From Prosthecobacter gellanilyticus (GTDB lineage Bacteria > Verrucomicrobiota > Verrucomicrobiia > Verrucomicrobiales > Verrucomicrobiaceae), in the NCBI RefSeq assembly GCF_007992435.1, contig NZ_BKAG01000020.1, forward strand, positions 1-64,000: 64,000 nt of DNA. Reading direction: 5' to 3'. Positions 15,525-24,772 of the stretch are shown here, one piece after another. The translations under genes were made by a program, and so were the position numbers. The notes under the pieces were generated by a model that was given only the letters and a program-made list of their open reading frames with translations, had not been told where the DNA came from and searched no databases. Position 1 is the stretch's first letter. Each line of letters begins with the position of its first letter.

Positions 15525-17936
15525 ATGAAACCACAACGCCTCGCTGTTTTCCTTTGGGCGGCCTGCCTCCAGGCGGATGCCGCCGATGGCGTGGCTTTCT
15601 TCGAATCCAAGATCCGCCCCGTGCTGGCGGAGCACTGCTACGAGTGCCACTCCGTCGAGGCAGGGAAGTCGAAAGGCGGCCTCATGCTGGACACCAAGCA
15701 GGGCATCCGCACCGGTGGTGACAACGGCCCTGCGGTGGTTCCAGGAGATACTGGCAAAAGCCTGCTGCTCACCGCCATCAAGCACAGCGACCCCGATCTG
15801 GAGATGCCACCCAAGTCTCCCAAACTGCCTAACCAAATCATTGCTGACCTGGAGGCCTGGATCTCCATGGGCGCGCCGGATCCGCGTGAGTCAGCCAAAA
15901 AGGTCGCCGAACGCGCGCCAGTGGATGTGAAGTCTGGCCGCCAGTTCTGGAGCTATCAAAAGCCTAAGCTCCCGGCAGGCTCCACCGATGGCATCGATGG
16001 CTTCATCCGCGCCAAACTAACTGAACAAAAGCTCATCGCCGCACCTGAAGCCGCACCGCGTGTGTTGTTACGTCGGCTGTGCTTTGATCTTATCGGCCTG
16101 CCACCCACGCCTTCCCAGATGCAGGCATTCGAAAAGGGCGGAGAAGCGGAGTATGCGCGCATCGTCGATGAACTCCTGCAGAGCCCGAGATTCGGCGAAC
16201 GCTGGGGCCGCCACTGGCTGGACGTGGCCCGCTACGCCGAGTCCAACGGACGTGAGTCCAACCTCACCTTCCCGCATGCCTGGCGCTATCGTGACTACGT
16301 CATCGATGCCGTCAATTCGGACATCCCCTTTGATCGCTTCATCACCGAGCAGATCGCCGGAGACCTTCTTCCCGCCAAAGATGATGCCGAACGCGCCCGC
16401 CTGCTCATCGCCACCGGCTTTCTCGCCATCGGCCCCAAAGGTCTCAATGAGATGAGCAAAGCCCAGTTCGCCGCGGATGTGGCAGACGAGCAGCTCGATG
16501 CCGTCACGCGCGCCGTCATGGCCAGTTCCGTGGCCTGTGCGCGCTGTCATGATCACAAGACCGAGCCCTTCAGCATGGAGGACTACTATGCGCTCGCCGG
16601 CATCTTCAAAAGCACGGAGACCTTCTACGGCAACTGGATCGACTCCGAAAACGGCAACCACGGCCACCTCATCCGTCTTCCTGATCTTCCCGCGCAGGTC
16701 ATCCCTGGCAAAACCCTCACCGCAGACCAGGTCAAGAAACTCAAAGCAGACCTCGCGAAGCTGAATGCCGATGAACTGGAGCAGAACGCCTACATCGCCA
16801 AAGCCAAGCTCGAAGGCCGTGACATCAGCGGCGAGTTCCACAAATTGCTCACCAATGCCCTGCGCATCCTCTGGTCGCGCGGTGGTGTCGAAGGCGCTCT
16901 CGAAACCGTAGACGACTCCGGTCGCGCTCTCCCCATGTGCATGGGCGTGAGGGATGCGAAACGCATCGTCGACTCGCCGCTCTATGATCGCGGTGAGCTC
17001 GCTCATCCTGGCGATGTCGTCATGCGTGGCTTTCCCCAGGTTATCGAAGTCAAAGGCACTCTCTCCAGGCAGCAAAGCGGCCGACTCGAACTCGCGCAAT
17101 GGATCACCAGCCGCGATCACCCTCTCACCGCGCGCGTGATGGTCAACCGTGTATGGCGACATCTCTTCGGCACTGGCCTTGTGCGTACGGTCGACAATTT
17201 CGGCTTCAGTGGCGAGCGCCCAAGCCATCCTGAGTTGCTCGACTACCTCGCCATGCGTTTCATGGAAAAGAACTGGTCCGTTAAAGCACTCATCCAAGAG
17301 GTCGTGATGTCGAAGACCTATCGCCAGAGCAGCGAAGAGAAGGGAAGTGATCGTTCCACGATCGACCCCGACAACCGCCTCCTCTCTCGTGCCAACGTTC
17401 GCCGCCTCGATGCTGAAGCGATTCGTGATTCCATGCTCGCTGTCTCTGGCACCCTGGACACCTCCCGCCGTCCCGGCTCGTTGGTCGCCGAGTTGGACGG
17501 CCAGTCTGTCTCACTCATCGGCTTCAACGACAAGCTCCCGAAGGACCTTGATGGCTCCCACCGCCGCTCCATCTACCTCCCTGTGATCCGCGATCATCTG
17601 CCCGATGTCCTCGAGCAGTTCGATGTCGCCAACCCCAATCTCGTCACGGGCGATCGCGATGTCACCAATGTTCCCCTGCAGGCGCTCTACCTCATGAACG
17701 GTCCCTACGTTCAGGAGCAGGCCGCAGCACTATCCGCCCGGCTCATGAAGGAGAAACCCACGCGCGAGGACCGCGTGCGCCGCGCCTTCTCCCTCTGCTT
17801 CAGCCGCCTTCCAGAGCCTCGGGAACTCCAGTTGATCGAGTCCTTCTTCCAAAGCGCTCCTGGTGATGAGGCCAAACAACTCACCGCCTTCTGCCAGTCG
17901 CTCCTGGCCAGCGCCGAGTTCAGGTTTGTGGACTGA
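15525..17936 (+). CDS. DUF1549/DUF1553 protein with N-terminal cytochrome-c-like domain
   Basis: 803 residues from the ATG at 15525; the frame is open further upstream but a signal peptide (about 1-19) begins at this ATG. PSCyt1 carries CYECH (C38, C41, H42) and an MPPK loop. DUF1549 has WGRHWLDVARYAESNG and CARCHDHKTEPF; DUF1553 has RVMVNRVWRHLFGTGLV and SFCFSRLPEP-type ends. It is about 180 residues shorter than the 2102-5056 relative because it lacks the long middle insert. Periplasmic, probably haem-bearing, reaction unknown. No DUF1501 gene follows; the next gene is convergent. Confidence 0.9.
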   Translation: MKPQRLAVFLWAACLQADAADGVAFFESKIRPVLAEHCYECHSVEAGKSKGGLMLDTKQGIRTGGDNGPAVVPGDTGKSLLLTAIKHSDPDLEMPPKSPKLPNQIIADLEAWISMGAPDPRESAKKVAERAPVDVKSGRQFWSYQKPKLPAGSTDGIDGFIRAKLTEQKLIAAPEAAPRVLLRRLCFDLIGLPPTPSQMQAFEKGGEAEYARIVDELLQSPRFGERWGRHWLDVARYAESNGRESNLTFPHAWRYRDYVIDAVNSDIPFDRFITEQIAGDLLPAKDDAERARLLIATGFLAIGPKGLNEMSKAQFAADVADEQLDAVTRAVMASSVACARCHDHKTEPFSMEDYYALAGIFKSTETFYGNWIDSENGNHGHLIRLPDLPAQVIPGKTLTADQVKKLKADLAKLNADELEQNAYIAKAKLEGRDISGEFHKLLTNALRILWSRGGVEGALETVDDSGRALPMCMGVRDAKRIVDSPLYDRGELAHPGDVVMRGFPQVIEVKGTLSRQQSGRLELAQWITSRDHPLTARVMVNRVWRHLFGTGLVRTVDNFGFSGERPSHPELLDYLAMRFMEKNWSVKALIQEVVMSKTYRQSSEEKGSDRSTIDPDNRLLSRANVRRLDAEAIRDSMLAVSGTLDTSRRPGSLVAELDGQSVSLIGFNDKLPKDLDGSHRRSIYLPVIRDHLPDVLEQFDVANPNLVTGDRDVTNVPLQALYLMNGPYVQEQAAALSARLMKEKPTREDRVRRAFSLCFSRLPEPRELQLIESFFQSAPGDEAKQLTAFCQSLLASAEFRFVD

Positions 17937-17947
17937 TCAACACCGCA

Positions 17948-18427
17948 TCAATCCTCAGGGACCCCTTCTTCGCCATGGCCTTCTTCAGCCATGCGATGAA
18001 TGATCGTGCTGAGATGCGCGATGTAGCCGTGCACATCCAGATGCTCATCCTCAGGCTCGCCCTTCACACAATACAGCCAGCCTACTTCATAAGGATCACT
18101 GCGCACCACGCAGGCATCCTGTTTGAGATAGGCATTGCCCTCCACGAACTGCCCTTTCATCACACAATACACATCCGAGGCCGCCTTGAACCCCTCCACC
18201 CAACCAACAATCTGTCCAGGCTCCACTGCACCACCCGCAGGCACCTTCCACTCACAGTCCACCAGTTCACCCAGCATCCGGGTCGCAAACTTCGTGAACC
18301 CCACCCGCCATACCCCCTCCTGTCCCTCCACCGGAGCCATCCAGTAATGGGACTTCGAGTAGCGATAAGCTTCCGGAAACCGGGCAGTGAATCGGGCGTG
18401 TTTGAAACGAACGGTCGGGAGAGACAT
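17948..18427 (-). CDS. Orphan glycine-cleavage H-like (lipoyl) protein
   Basis: 159 residues from the ATG at 18427, chosen because the H-protein fold begins with YRYSKSHYWM soon after it; the frame is open 33 codons further upstream. The lipoyl site motif reads GFKAASDVY, with the lysine in the place of the modified residue, and the C-terminal NAYLKQDACVVRSDPYEVGWL matches GcvH. The body is longer at both ends than GcvH and the surroundings differ. No gcvT, gcvP or lipoate ligase is near, so a role outside glycine cleavage (lipoyl carrier or shuttle) is likely. Confidence 0.8.
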   Translation of the reverse strand: MSLPTVRFKHARFTARFPEAYRYSKSHYWMAPVEGQEGVWRVGFTKFATRMLGELVDCEWKVPAGGAVEPGQIVGWVEGFKAASDVYCVMKGQFVEGNAYLKQDACVVRSDPYEVGWLYCVKGEPEDEHLDVHGYIAHLSTIIHRMAEEGHGEEGVPED

Positions 18428-18455
18428 GATATGCTGAAGGTAGGCTAAAGGGGAA

Positions 18456-18947
18456 TCAGGATACTTCGCTGGCGGCTCGGAGCACAGCGTTGCGCAGGGA
18501 CGGCGCGATCCAGAACCGCGCTTCATGTTGAAGTCGATCTAGAAGTGATTCGACGGAACCAATAAGGTTTCGTTGCCGCGCTTGAAGAAGGATGCCAAGC
18601 AGTCCCATTGTGGGGAGATGGAGAGCACTTGCGACAGATCGTCCCTCTGCTTCGTCCATAAGCACGAGATCCGCACCTAATTCCAAAGCGAGAGCCAATG
18701 CTGCGATTTCTCCAGCATGAAGCACTGGAGATTGCGCCCAAGCATGGGCAGTGCTTTTCGGAGATGTGAGCTGGATGAAGTCTGGAAACTTGAGGCCTTG
18801 AAACCTTGAATCAACCTCCGCGAGCCGTTGAAACTCGGCGGCCACTAAATGCGGAACAAGCACGGTGCCAAAGAGTTGCTGAAGCAATGATGCCTGCTTC
18901 AAAAAGCACAGGTTCAAGATGACTGACGTGTCCGCGATAACGATCAC
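18456..18947 (-). CDS. PIN-domain toxin (DUF3368 type)
   Basis: 163 residues. The PIN fold shows the acidic residues D6 (IADTS), an E in AAEFQR, E in HAGEIAAL, and D in LVLMDEAEGR, as expected for a metal-dependent ribonuclease. The GLLGILLQAR segment is typical of the DUF3368 subgroup. The start codon overlaps the stop of the upstream UPF0175 gene (ATGA, 18944-18947), the standard antitoxin-toxin order. Confidence 0.85.
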   Translation of the reverse strand: MIVIADTSVILNLCFLKQASLLQQLFGTVLVPHLVAAEFQRLAEVDSRFQGLKFPDFIQLTSPKSTAHAWAQSPVLHAGEIAALALALELGADLVLMDEAEGRSVASALHLPTMGLLGILLQARQRNLIGSVESLLDRLQHEARFWIAPSLRNAVLRAASEVS

Positions 18948-19183
18948 CTCGATCCAAGAGCACGAAGAGTTTCCAGATCCTGGGCGAGCATGTCCTCCGT
19001 GTAGGAGGGTATGCGGCGGGCATACAGCGCCTCGTCGAAATCATGCCGGCTGACACCTGCCACATCGGCCGCTAGTTGGCGGGAGAGATGCCGGGCGGCA
19101 TACGCTCCGCAAGCAAGGTCGAGGAGAATCTCTTCCTCGCCCACATTCTTCAGGGCTGGAAGGTCTGGCAGGGTGATTGTCAT
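18944..19183 (-). CDS. UPF0175 family antitoxin
   Basis: About 79 residues, counting from the in-frame Met of MTITLPDLP near 19183; the frame extends eight codons upstream to a TTG. Residues GEEEILLDLACGAY and LAADVAGVSRHDFDEAL match the UPF0175 pattern, a short helical DNA-binding-type antitoxin that pairs with PIN toxins of the next gene's type. The pair is probably self-repressing; no clear operator is seen. Confidence 0.8.
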   Translation of the reverse strand: MTITLPDLPALKNVGEEEILLDLACGAYAARHLSRQLAADVAGVSRHDFDEALYARRIPSYTEDMLAQDLETLRALGSR

Positions 19184-19239
19184 GACAGGAGAATAGGGGG
19201 AAACCAAAAAACGGCAAGGCAGCTGAAAGCTTTAAGTCC

Positions 19240-20439
19240 TCACTTCGCCTCCAGACAAATCACCTTCCCAGGCGCATTTCGCACATAGAGCCGCCCGTTC
19301 GCCAGCACTGGCGAGCTCCAGCAGCGGCCGTTCAGCACCTGCGCGCGGGTGATCTCCTCAAACCCTTCACTGCTGGCCTTGGCGATGACGAGCTCGCCTT
19401 TCTCCGTGAGGATGACCAATCTCCCATCCGCCGCGACCAGCGAACCAAAGCCCACGCTCTTTTCCTCCCAGGCCACTTTACCATCCTCCAGCTTCACACA
19501 CTTGAGCGAGCAACGGCTGTTCTGGTCACCATCGATGCCATACAGATACCCGCCGATGAGCACGGAGGAGTTGAACTGATTTTTGAGCACCTTGCTTTCC
19601 CACACCTTCTCCGGCTGGCTGTCCGTGAGTTTCAGCAGAGTGCATCCTTTGTTATACCCGGTGGAGATGAAAAGCTTGTCGTCACTCAGGATCGGGTCGC
19701 TCGCATTCACGCCATAGCGCGTGTTCCAGCGGTAGTTCCAGACAGGCGTTCCATCCTCCACCTGCACACCGGTGTAGGAATCTCCGGAACTCACGATCAC
19801 CAGCTTCTTGCCGCCACGCGTGTAGGGAAAGGGTGTCGAGTAGCCAGCGGCATCCGTGTCACTCTTCCACACGATCTTGCCCGTGGCCTTCTCCACAGCC
19901 AGACCAGCCTTGCCCACATTCAGGATGAGCAGATGGTCCTGCACAAGTGGCGCTCCGGCAAAACCCCAGTCGGGGATGTTCGCCTCAGTCTCCTGCTGCA
20001 CATTCTTCTGCCACACGATCTTCCCGCTCGCGGCCTCGAAGCAGAAAAGATCGCCCCAGCGGCTCAGATGATACACCTTGTCGCCATCAATGGTCGGCGT
20101 GTTGGAGGTGCCGCCTTCATAGTACTTGTCGCCGAGATCAGCGGGATACTCATGCTTCCACACTTCCTTGCCCGTCACGGCATCCAGGCACCACACGGTG
20201 TCCTTGTTTTCCGCATGACCGGTGGTCAGCACACGCCCCTGGGCCACGACGAAGGTGGAAAAACCCAGCCCCACCTCCGCTTCCCAAAGCGTCTTCGGCT
20301 CGCCGCTGATCTTCCAGCTCTTCTCCACGGAGATGCCATCACGCGTCGGTCCGCGCCACACTGGCCAGTCTTCGCCCATCAGCGAGGTGGCACTCAAAAC
20401 AAGCAAAGTGGCAGCGGGAAGGATCGGGAGTGGTTTCAT
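19240..20439 (-). CDS. Secreted PQQ-type beta-propeller protein
   Basis: 399 residues from the ATG at 20439, which begins a signal peptide (about 1-22, ending MGEDWP); the frame is open further upstream but without a signal. WRGPTRDGIS opens the mature protein, a common start in this planctomycete/verrucomicrobial family. Repeats such as ATGKIVWKS, ASGKIVWQK and LEDGKVAWEE are propeller blades of the PQQ_2 type. Known relatives are often annotated as outer-membrane assembly or dehydrogenase-like, but no PQQ-binding catalytic residues are evident. Function unknown. Confidence 0.85.
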   Translation of the reverse strand: MKPLPILPAATLLVLSATSLMGEDWPVWRGPTRDGISVEKSWKISGEPKTLWEAEVGLGFSTFVVAQGRVLTTGHAENKDTVWCLDAVTGKEVWKHEYPADLGDKYYEGGTSNTPTIDGDKVYHLSRWGDLFCFEAASGKIVWQKNVQQETEANIPDWGFAGAPLVQDHLLILNVGKAGLAVEKATGKIVWKSDTDAAGYSTPFPYTRGGKKLVIVSSGDSYTGVQVEDGTPVWNYRWNTRYGVNASDPILSDDKLFISTGYNKGCTLLKLTDSQPEKVWESKVLKNQFNSSVLIGGYLYGIDGDQNSRCSLKCVKLEDGKVAWEEKSVGFGSLVAADGRLVILTEKGELVIAKASSEGFEEITRAQVLNGRCWSSPVLANGRLYVRNAPGKVICLEAK

Positions 20440-20599
20440 GACCATCCAACTACGACTGAACCGCCACCTCTGGCAACCAGGGATGTAGGGCAGGGCAGGG
20501 CCTTGTGGCGGAAAGCCTGACGAGAGCCAGAAATCTCTCACCCAGCGCACGCCATGCCTTGCGGGATGGCCGCAGGCTTCTATTCTGGCGCATATCACT

Positions 20600-21886
20600 A
20601 TGAAGATCGCACGGAAACCTTATCGCGTCGGCATCGTGGGAGCCGGCCCCGCTGGAGCCACCCTTGCTTCACTCCTGGCTAAAGAGGGTGTGGATGCCGT
20701 GTTTTTTGATGATGGCAGACGCCCCGAGATGGTCGTGGGAGAGTCGCTCATCCCTCGTCTCGTCACCGTGTTTCGTCGCATGGGCATTGAGGACGAGGTC
20801 GCGAAGCTCGGCACCTACAAGCCCGGTGTGACCTGGATCTTTGATGAGAATGACAAGCTCGAGCTGTCTTTCACCGCCATGCGCGGCGTCCTGCCCACCT
20901 ACGCCTACAATGTGGCCCGCCGCCCCTTTGATGATCTGGTGCATGAAACCGCCATCAAATCCGGCGCGCGCTTCATCCCATGCACCGTGAAGCTCCAGAC
21001 CGGAGTCACCGAGCGTGGTGAAGTGGTGCCGCAACTCGCCCCCGAGACCCTCGCCCTCGTCCCCGACTGGAATGGCAGGCAGCCAGATCTGCTCGTGGAT
21101 GCCAGCGGCCGCCGCCGCCTCTTTGCAAAGCTGCTCGGCCTCACCGCCAAGATCGGCAAGCGCAAGGACATCTCCCACTTTGCCCACTACGAAAACTGTG
21201 AGATGCCCATGCCTGCTGGGCAGACCATCATCACCCGTCTGAAGCACGGCTGGTCCTGGCGCATCCCGCTCCTCCACGCCCTCTCCATCGGCGTTGTCGT
21301 GGACAAGGAACACGCCAAGAAATACGGCAGCAATGCCGAGGAACAGCTTGAGGCCATGATCGAGCAAAACAAGCCGCTGATCGAAGCCTGCTCAAACCGC
21401 AAGCGCATCACGCCCGTCACCACCTATGCGAACTACCAGCTCATCTCTGATCAGGGGCATGGCGAGGGCTGGGTGAGCGTGGGAGACGCGTTTGGATTTG
21501 TTGATCCCATGCTCTCTCCCGGCCTCTGCATGGCCATGACCTCCGCGGAGATGCTGGCAGATGCCATCATGCAAAACTCCCCGAATGGCTGGGACAAAGC
21601 CTTTCACTCTTACTTCGACTGGTTCCGCCAGATGCTCGTGGCCTGGCAGGAGCTGGTGGACATCTTTTACGGCGGCCAGATCTTTGCCCTCCAGCGCACC
21701 GGCACGGAGATGTCCCGCCGCTTCCCCGGCAAGTTCAGCATGATCATGCAGCGCCACTTTGAGAAGAACATCTCCGGCATGGCGGGTGGTGGCCTAACCA
21801 ATCATCCGTACAGCAAAAACCTGCTCCGCTTCATGACCCGCTTCGCCATCTACGGGCACAAGCCCGCAGACTTTGCGGTGGTCTGA
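20600..21886 (+). CDS. FAD-dependent halogenase/monooxygenase-like protein
   Basis: 428 residues. The dinucleotide fold begins GIVGAGPAG, followed by VVGESLIPRL, which is typical of flavin-dependent halogenases and geranylgeranyl reductase-like proteins. A lysine occurs in TYKPGVTW, where halogenases keep their catalytic lysine. GWSWRIPL at about residues 215-222 fits the halogenase WxWxIP motif. The second FAD segment is GDAFGFVDPMLSPGL. These features make a halogenase a fair call, but hydroxylases and related oxidoreductases can share them. It stands alone, 19 kb from the polyketide operon, with no partner flavin reductase in view. Confidence 0.75.
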   Translation: MKIARKPYRVGIVGAGPAGATLASLLAKEGVDAVFFDDGRRPEMVVGESLIPRLVTVFRRMGIEDEVAKLGTYKPGVTWIFDENDKLELSFTAMRGVLPTYAYNVARRPFDDLVHETAIKSGARFIPCTVKLQTGVTERGEVVPQLAPETLALVPDWNGRQPDLLVDASGRRRLFAKLLGLTAKIGKRKDISHFAHYENCEMPMPAGQTIITRLKHGWSWRIPLLHALSIGVVVDKEHAKKYGSNAEEQLEAMIEQNKPLIEACSNRKRITPVTTYANYQLISDQGHGEGWVSVGDAFGFVDPMLSPGLCMAMTSAEMLADAIMQNSPNGWDKAFHSYFDWFRQMLVAWQELVDIFYGGQIFALQRTGTEMSRRFPGKFSMIMQRHFEKNISGMAGGGLTNHPYSKNLLRFMTRFAIYGHKPADFAVV

Positions 21887-21905
21887 TCATCGCTCTCCTC
21901 AGACC
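21880..21905. terminator. Possible hairpin at convergent gene ends
   Basis: GGTCTGA and TCAGACC form a 7-base stem with a 12-base loop across the stop codon of the flavoprotein gene. No T-run; weak evidence for termination. Confidence 0.35.
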
Positions 21906-21912
21906 AGCATCC

Positions 21913-22899
21913 TCACAGCAGCAGATCACCCTCGGCCAGCATGGAGAGCTTCTTGACCTCACGGCAGGACTCCGGCAGCAGGAAGTAATGGCAGACCTCC
22001 TCCTGGTGCTCCGTCAGGCGGGGCGTGCCCTCCCAGTGCCTGTCTTCGGGAAAGGCTGTGCTTGAAAGCCAGTTCAGCCTCTCTCCCAGCAGGCCCGGAT
22101 CACGCACCAGCTTGCCCACCAGAGCCTGCACTTCCTCCGCACTGTTCCGCGCTGTCCAGGACTGCACCACTTCCCAGGCCGTGAAGGCGCGCATCACCCG
22201 CTCTCGCCGGCGCAGGATCAGGCAGGAGTAAAGCGTGCCCGTGATGTCCACCGCACCGATGAAGTGCAGCTGGTGCATGGGCGTGGTCAGCTGCCAGCAC
22301 AGGGATTCCAGGGAGACAAAGGGCTCCAGTCCCTTCCGGGGCAGGGCAGGCTCCGCCAGCCTTGTCACATCACTGACTGAGGTGACCACGGTCATGGACG
22401 GATCCAGCTTGGGCCAGCCTGAGCCGCCTGGCAGGAGTCGTGAAAAGGTGCCGATTGGCACCAGACGCCGAACCAAATGTGATTCTACCTTCGCCCCCAT
22501 GTCGTGCAGCACCTTCCGCAGCTTCGGCACGGGCGTGGTATGCGCAAAGGGGACTTGCTCACCCAGGCGGCGCATGCGGAGCATGATGCCCAGCCCGCAT
22601 TGGACGTGCCCTTCATTCACCCGCAGGGTGGTGGCAGCCAGGGCGCCGATGCGTTGCCCATCCAGAGAGTAGCTGACCGGGATGGCTCCGCCGTAACCTA
22701 CCATTTTTCCCCCATCGCGGACGATGTATCCGCGCAGAGGATGCATGGATGCATGGGGATTTTCATCCCACCAGTGGGCAAGTCGTTCCTCCCACGAACA
22801 GCTGCCAGCCGGCAGATCCCCTGTTTGCCTTAGGAAATGCGCCAACTCCAGGCGTGAGGCGGGGGTGTCGATGTATTCCTGGACGTTCGAGTCGGGCAT
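21913..22899 (-). CDS. GNAT-like acyltransferase, hypothetical
   Basis: 328 residues. The middle part, GYIVRDGGKMVGYGGAIP followed by ALAATTLRVNEG and then GLGIMLRM, is built like the beta4-beta5 region and pantetheine loop of an acetyltransferase, and a weaker second half follows. No exact GNAT subfamily is recognised. It begins MPDSNVQEY with no signal or membrane segment. It runs in the same direction as gspG but with 75 bases between gene end and start. Role unknown. Confidence 0.55.
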   Translation of the reverse strand: MPDSNVQEYIDTPASRLELAHFLRQTGDLPAGSCSWEERLAHWWDENPHASMHPLRGYIVRDGGKMVGYGGAIPVSYSLDGQRIGALAATTLRVNEGHVQCGLGIMLRMRRLGEQVPFAHTTPVPKLRKVLHDMGAKVESHLVRRLVPIGTFSRLLPGGSGWPKLDPSMTVVTSVSDVTRLAEPALPRKGLEPFVSLESLCWQLTTPMHQLHFIGAVDITGTLYSCLILRRRERVMRAFTAWEVVQSWTARNSAEEVQALVGKLVRDPGLLGERLNWLSSTAFPEDRHWEGTPRLTEHQEEVCHYFLLPESCREVKKLSMLAEGDLLL

Positions 22900-22973
22900 G
22901 ATGCGGACGGAAAGCTAGGTTCCGCCCACATCTCGCGCAAAGCTGACACTGTAAAAGTCATCTTACAATTGGC

Positions 22974-23390
22974 TCAATGCACATCGTCATCCGTGCCGTC
23001 CTTCTTGTCGGCGCCAGCGGAGTACAGGTCATAGGCTTTGCCTTCGCGGCCTGGGCTCTTGTAGATGTACTTGTTGTCCCACGGATCCACGATGCCGTTA
23101 GATTCGATGAACGGCTTTTTCACCGGCACGTTCGCCGGCGGTTTCACCAGCGCATCCAGGCTCGGCGGCAGGTTGCGGTTGTTCACCTTGTACATCTTGA
23201 TGGCTGTCGAAACGGTGCCGATCTGCGCGCGCGCAGCGGTGATCTTCGCCTGCTCGTCAAAGTCACCCAGCGTGGCCGCACCGATGGCGATCAGAATGGC
23301 GATGATGGCCAGCACCAGGATCATCTCCATCAGGGTGAAAGCTGAGCGGAGGCTCCGGGGGAGGCGTTTGGGGGCGGCTTGGATTTTCAT
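22974..23390 (-). CDS. gspG: Type II secretion major pseudopilin (GspG-like)
   Basis: 138 residues. The prepilin cleavage and N-methylation motif AFTLMEM is followed by a hydrophobic helix (about 22-42) starting ILVLAIIAILIAIG, with the Glu at position +5. The C-terminal PWDNKYIYKSPG and DLYSAGADKKDGTDDD match GspG, whose Asp-rich loop binds calcium. It lies 80 bases downstream of the gspF-like gene on the same strand, in line with a fragment of a T2SS or pseudopilus locus. Other gsp genes are not in the window. Confidence 0.9.
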   Translation of the reverse strand: MKIQAAPKRLPRSLRSAFTLMEMILVLAIIAILIAIGAATLGDFDEQAKITAARAQIGTVSTAIKMYKVNNRNLPPSLDALVKPPANVPVKKPFIESNGIVDPWDNKYIYKSPGREGKAYDLYSAGADKKDGTDDDVH

Positions 23391-23470
23391 GGGGTTGAGG
23401 AAAAGGGGGCTAGGCGGTTGGAGTCAAAAGGCTGGCAGATTGTTCGGAAGTCGTCATCCAGGAAATCAAA

Positions 23471-24772
23471 TCAGCGGCGCGAGTTCAGCGTGGCCACCGT
23501 GTCGTAGATGATCGTGATCATCATGTAAGCCATCACGCCCACCAGGCCTGCCATCACCAGAATGATCATCGGCTGCAGCATGGCCATCAGCTTTTCCAGG
23601 CTCTTTTCCAGCTCACGACCGCAGCGGTCAGCCGCGCGGCGCAGAGTGCCGCTGATGTCACCCGTGTGTTCGCCGATGCGCACCATCTCCAGCAGATTGA
23701 TGGGAAAGAGCGCCGTCTTCTCCAGAGATCGCGAAAGGGCAGAGCCATCGCGCACTCCGTCGATCACACTCCCGAGCTGCTTTTGAATGAAAAGATTCGC
23801 CGAGATGCGCGAGGCAAGTTCCAGCCCCTTCAGCAGTGGCAGACCACCACCGGTGAGAGAAGCCAGCGTCTCCAGAAATTGTGTGTGGAAGTTCGCCATC
23901 AGCACATTGCCGAAGAAGGGGATCCGCAGCTTCGTCCGGTCCCAGACCGGCCGGCCTTGCTTCGAGTTCGACCACACCCAGAAGAGCAGTCCAATGAGCG
24001 CGATGCCAGCCAGCAGCAGCCACCAGTAGCCGCGCAGGAAAGCGGAGAAATCCAGGATGAGCTGCACCCCTTTCGGCACACCACCGCGCATCTTCGTCAT
24101 CATTCCGCTGAGTCGCGGAATGAGAAACGTGGTGAAGAGAATCGTCACCGCGATCGCCGAGAAACCGAGGAAGCTGGGGTAGATCATCGCCACTGCCACT
24201 TGGCTCTTCAACTCGCGTACCTTTGCCAGGTACATCCCCTGGCGCTTCATCGACTCTGAAAGTGATCCACCCGCCTCACCCGCAGCCGCCACCGCGCAGT
24301 ACAGCTCATTGAAGGAGGGAGATGCCTGCTTCAGCGCGCTGCTGAAAGGGTGACCTTCACGGATCAATCCACCCAGACGCGCCGCGATCCGGCTATGCGT
24401 GCCACCCGTGCCCTTGCCCTCCATCAGCTTCAGCGCCTGCTCCAGTCGCATGCCCGCTTCCAGAAGCTCCGCCAGCTCCTCCGTGAAAAGCTGGAGCTGC
24501 TTGCCTCCAATCTTGATCGGTCCGCTGGAGGCCTCCTCGGCGGCCACTGCAGCCGCTGTCTTACCCTTGCCACCTTTGGCCGTCGCGGCTCCTGCCGCTG
24601 GGGCCTTGCCCACACCGCGAACCAGCGGCTTGGCCGGGCCTTCCTTCACCTGGAAGGGCTGCAGACCACGTCCCGTGAGCTGCCGCACAGCACTGGCGCG
24701 GTCAGGAGCCTCCACAGATCCGGCGACATCTCGTCCAGCGGCATCGGAGGCTTGGTAGGCAAAGGTGGGCAT
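23471..24772 (-). CDS. gspF: Type II secretion inner-membrane platform protein (GspF-like)
   Basis: 433 residues from the ATG at 24772 (MPTFAYQASDAAGR), the usual GspF/PilC opening; the frame is open 57 codons further upstream without family resemblance. An Ala/Gly/Lys-rich linker (about 45-85) precedes two GspF domains (LFTEELAELLEAGMRLEQAL and FLETLASLTGGGLPLLKGLE). Membrane helices lie around 190-215, 240-260 and near the C-terminus. It acts as the platform for pseudopilus assembly with GspE. gspG follows 80 bases later. Confidence 0.92.
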   Translation of the reverse strand: MPTFAYQASDAAGRDVAGSVEAPDRASAVRQLTGRGLQPFQVKEGPAKPLVRGVGKAPAAGAATAKGGKGKTAAAVAAEEASSGPIKIGGKQLQLFTEELAELLEAGMRLEQALKLMEGKGTGGTHSRIAARLGGLIREGHPFSSALKQASPSFNELYCAVAAAGEAGGSLSESMKRQGMYLAKVRELKSQVAVAMIYPSFLGFSAIAVTILFTTFLIPRLSGMMTKMRGGVPKGVQLILDFSAFLRGYWWLLLAGIALIGLLFWVWSNSKQGRPVWDRTKLRIPFFGNVLMANFHTQFLETLASLTGGGLPLLKGLELASRISANLFIQKQLGSVIDGVRDGSALSRSLEKTALFPINLLEMVRIGEHTGDISGTLRRAADRCGRELEKSLEKLMAMLQPMIILVMAGLVGVMAYMMITIIYDTVATLNSRR

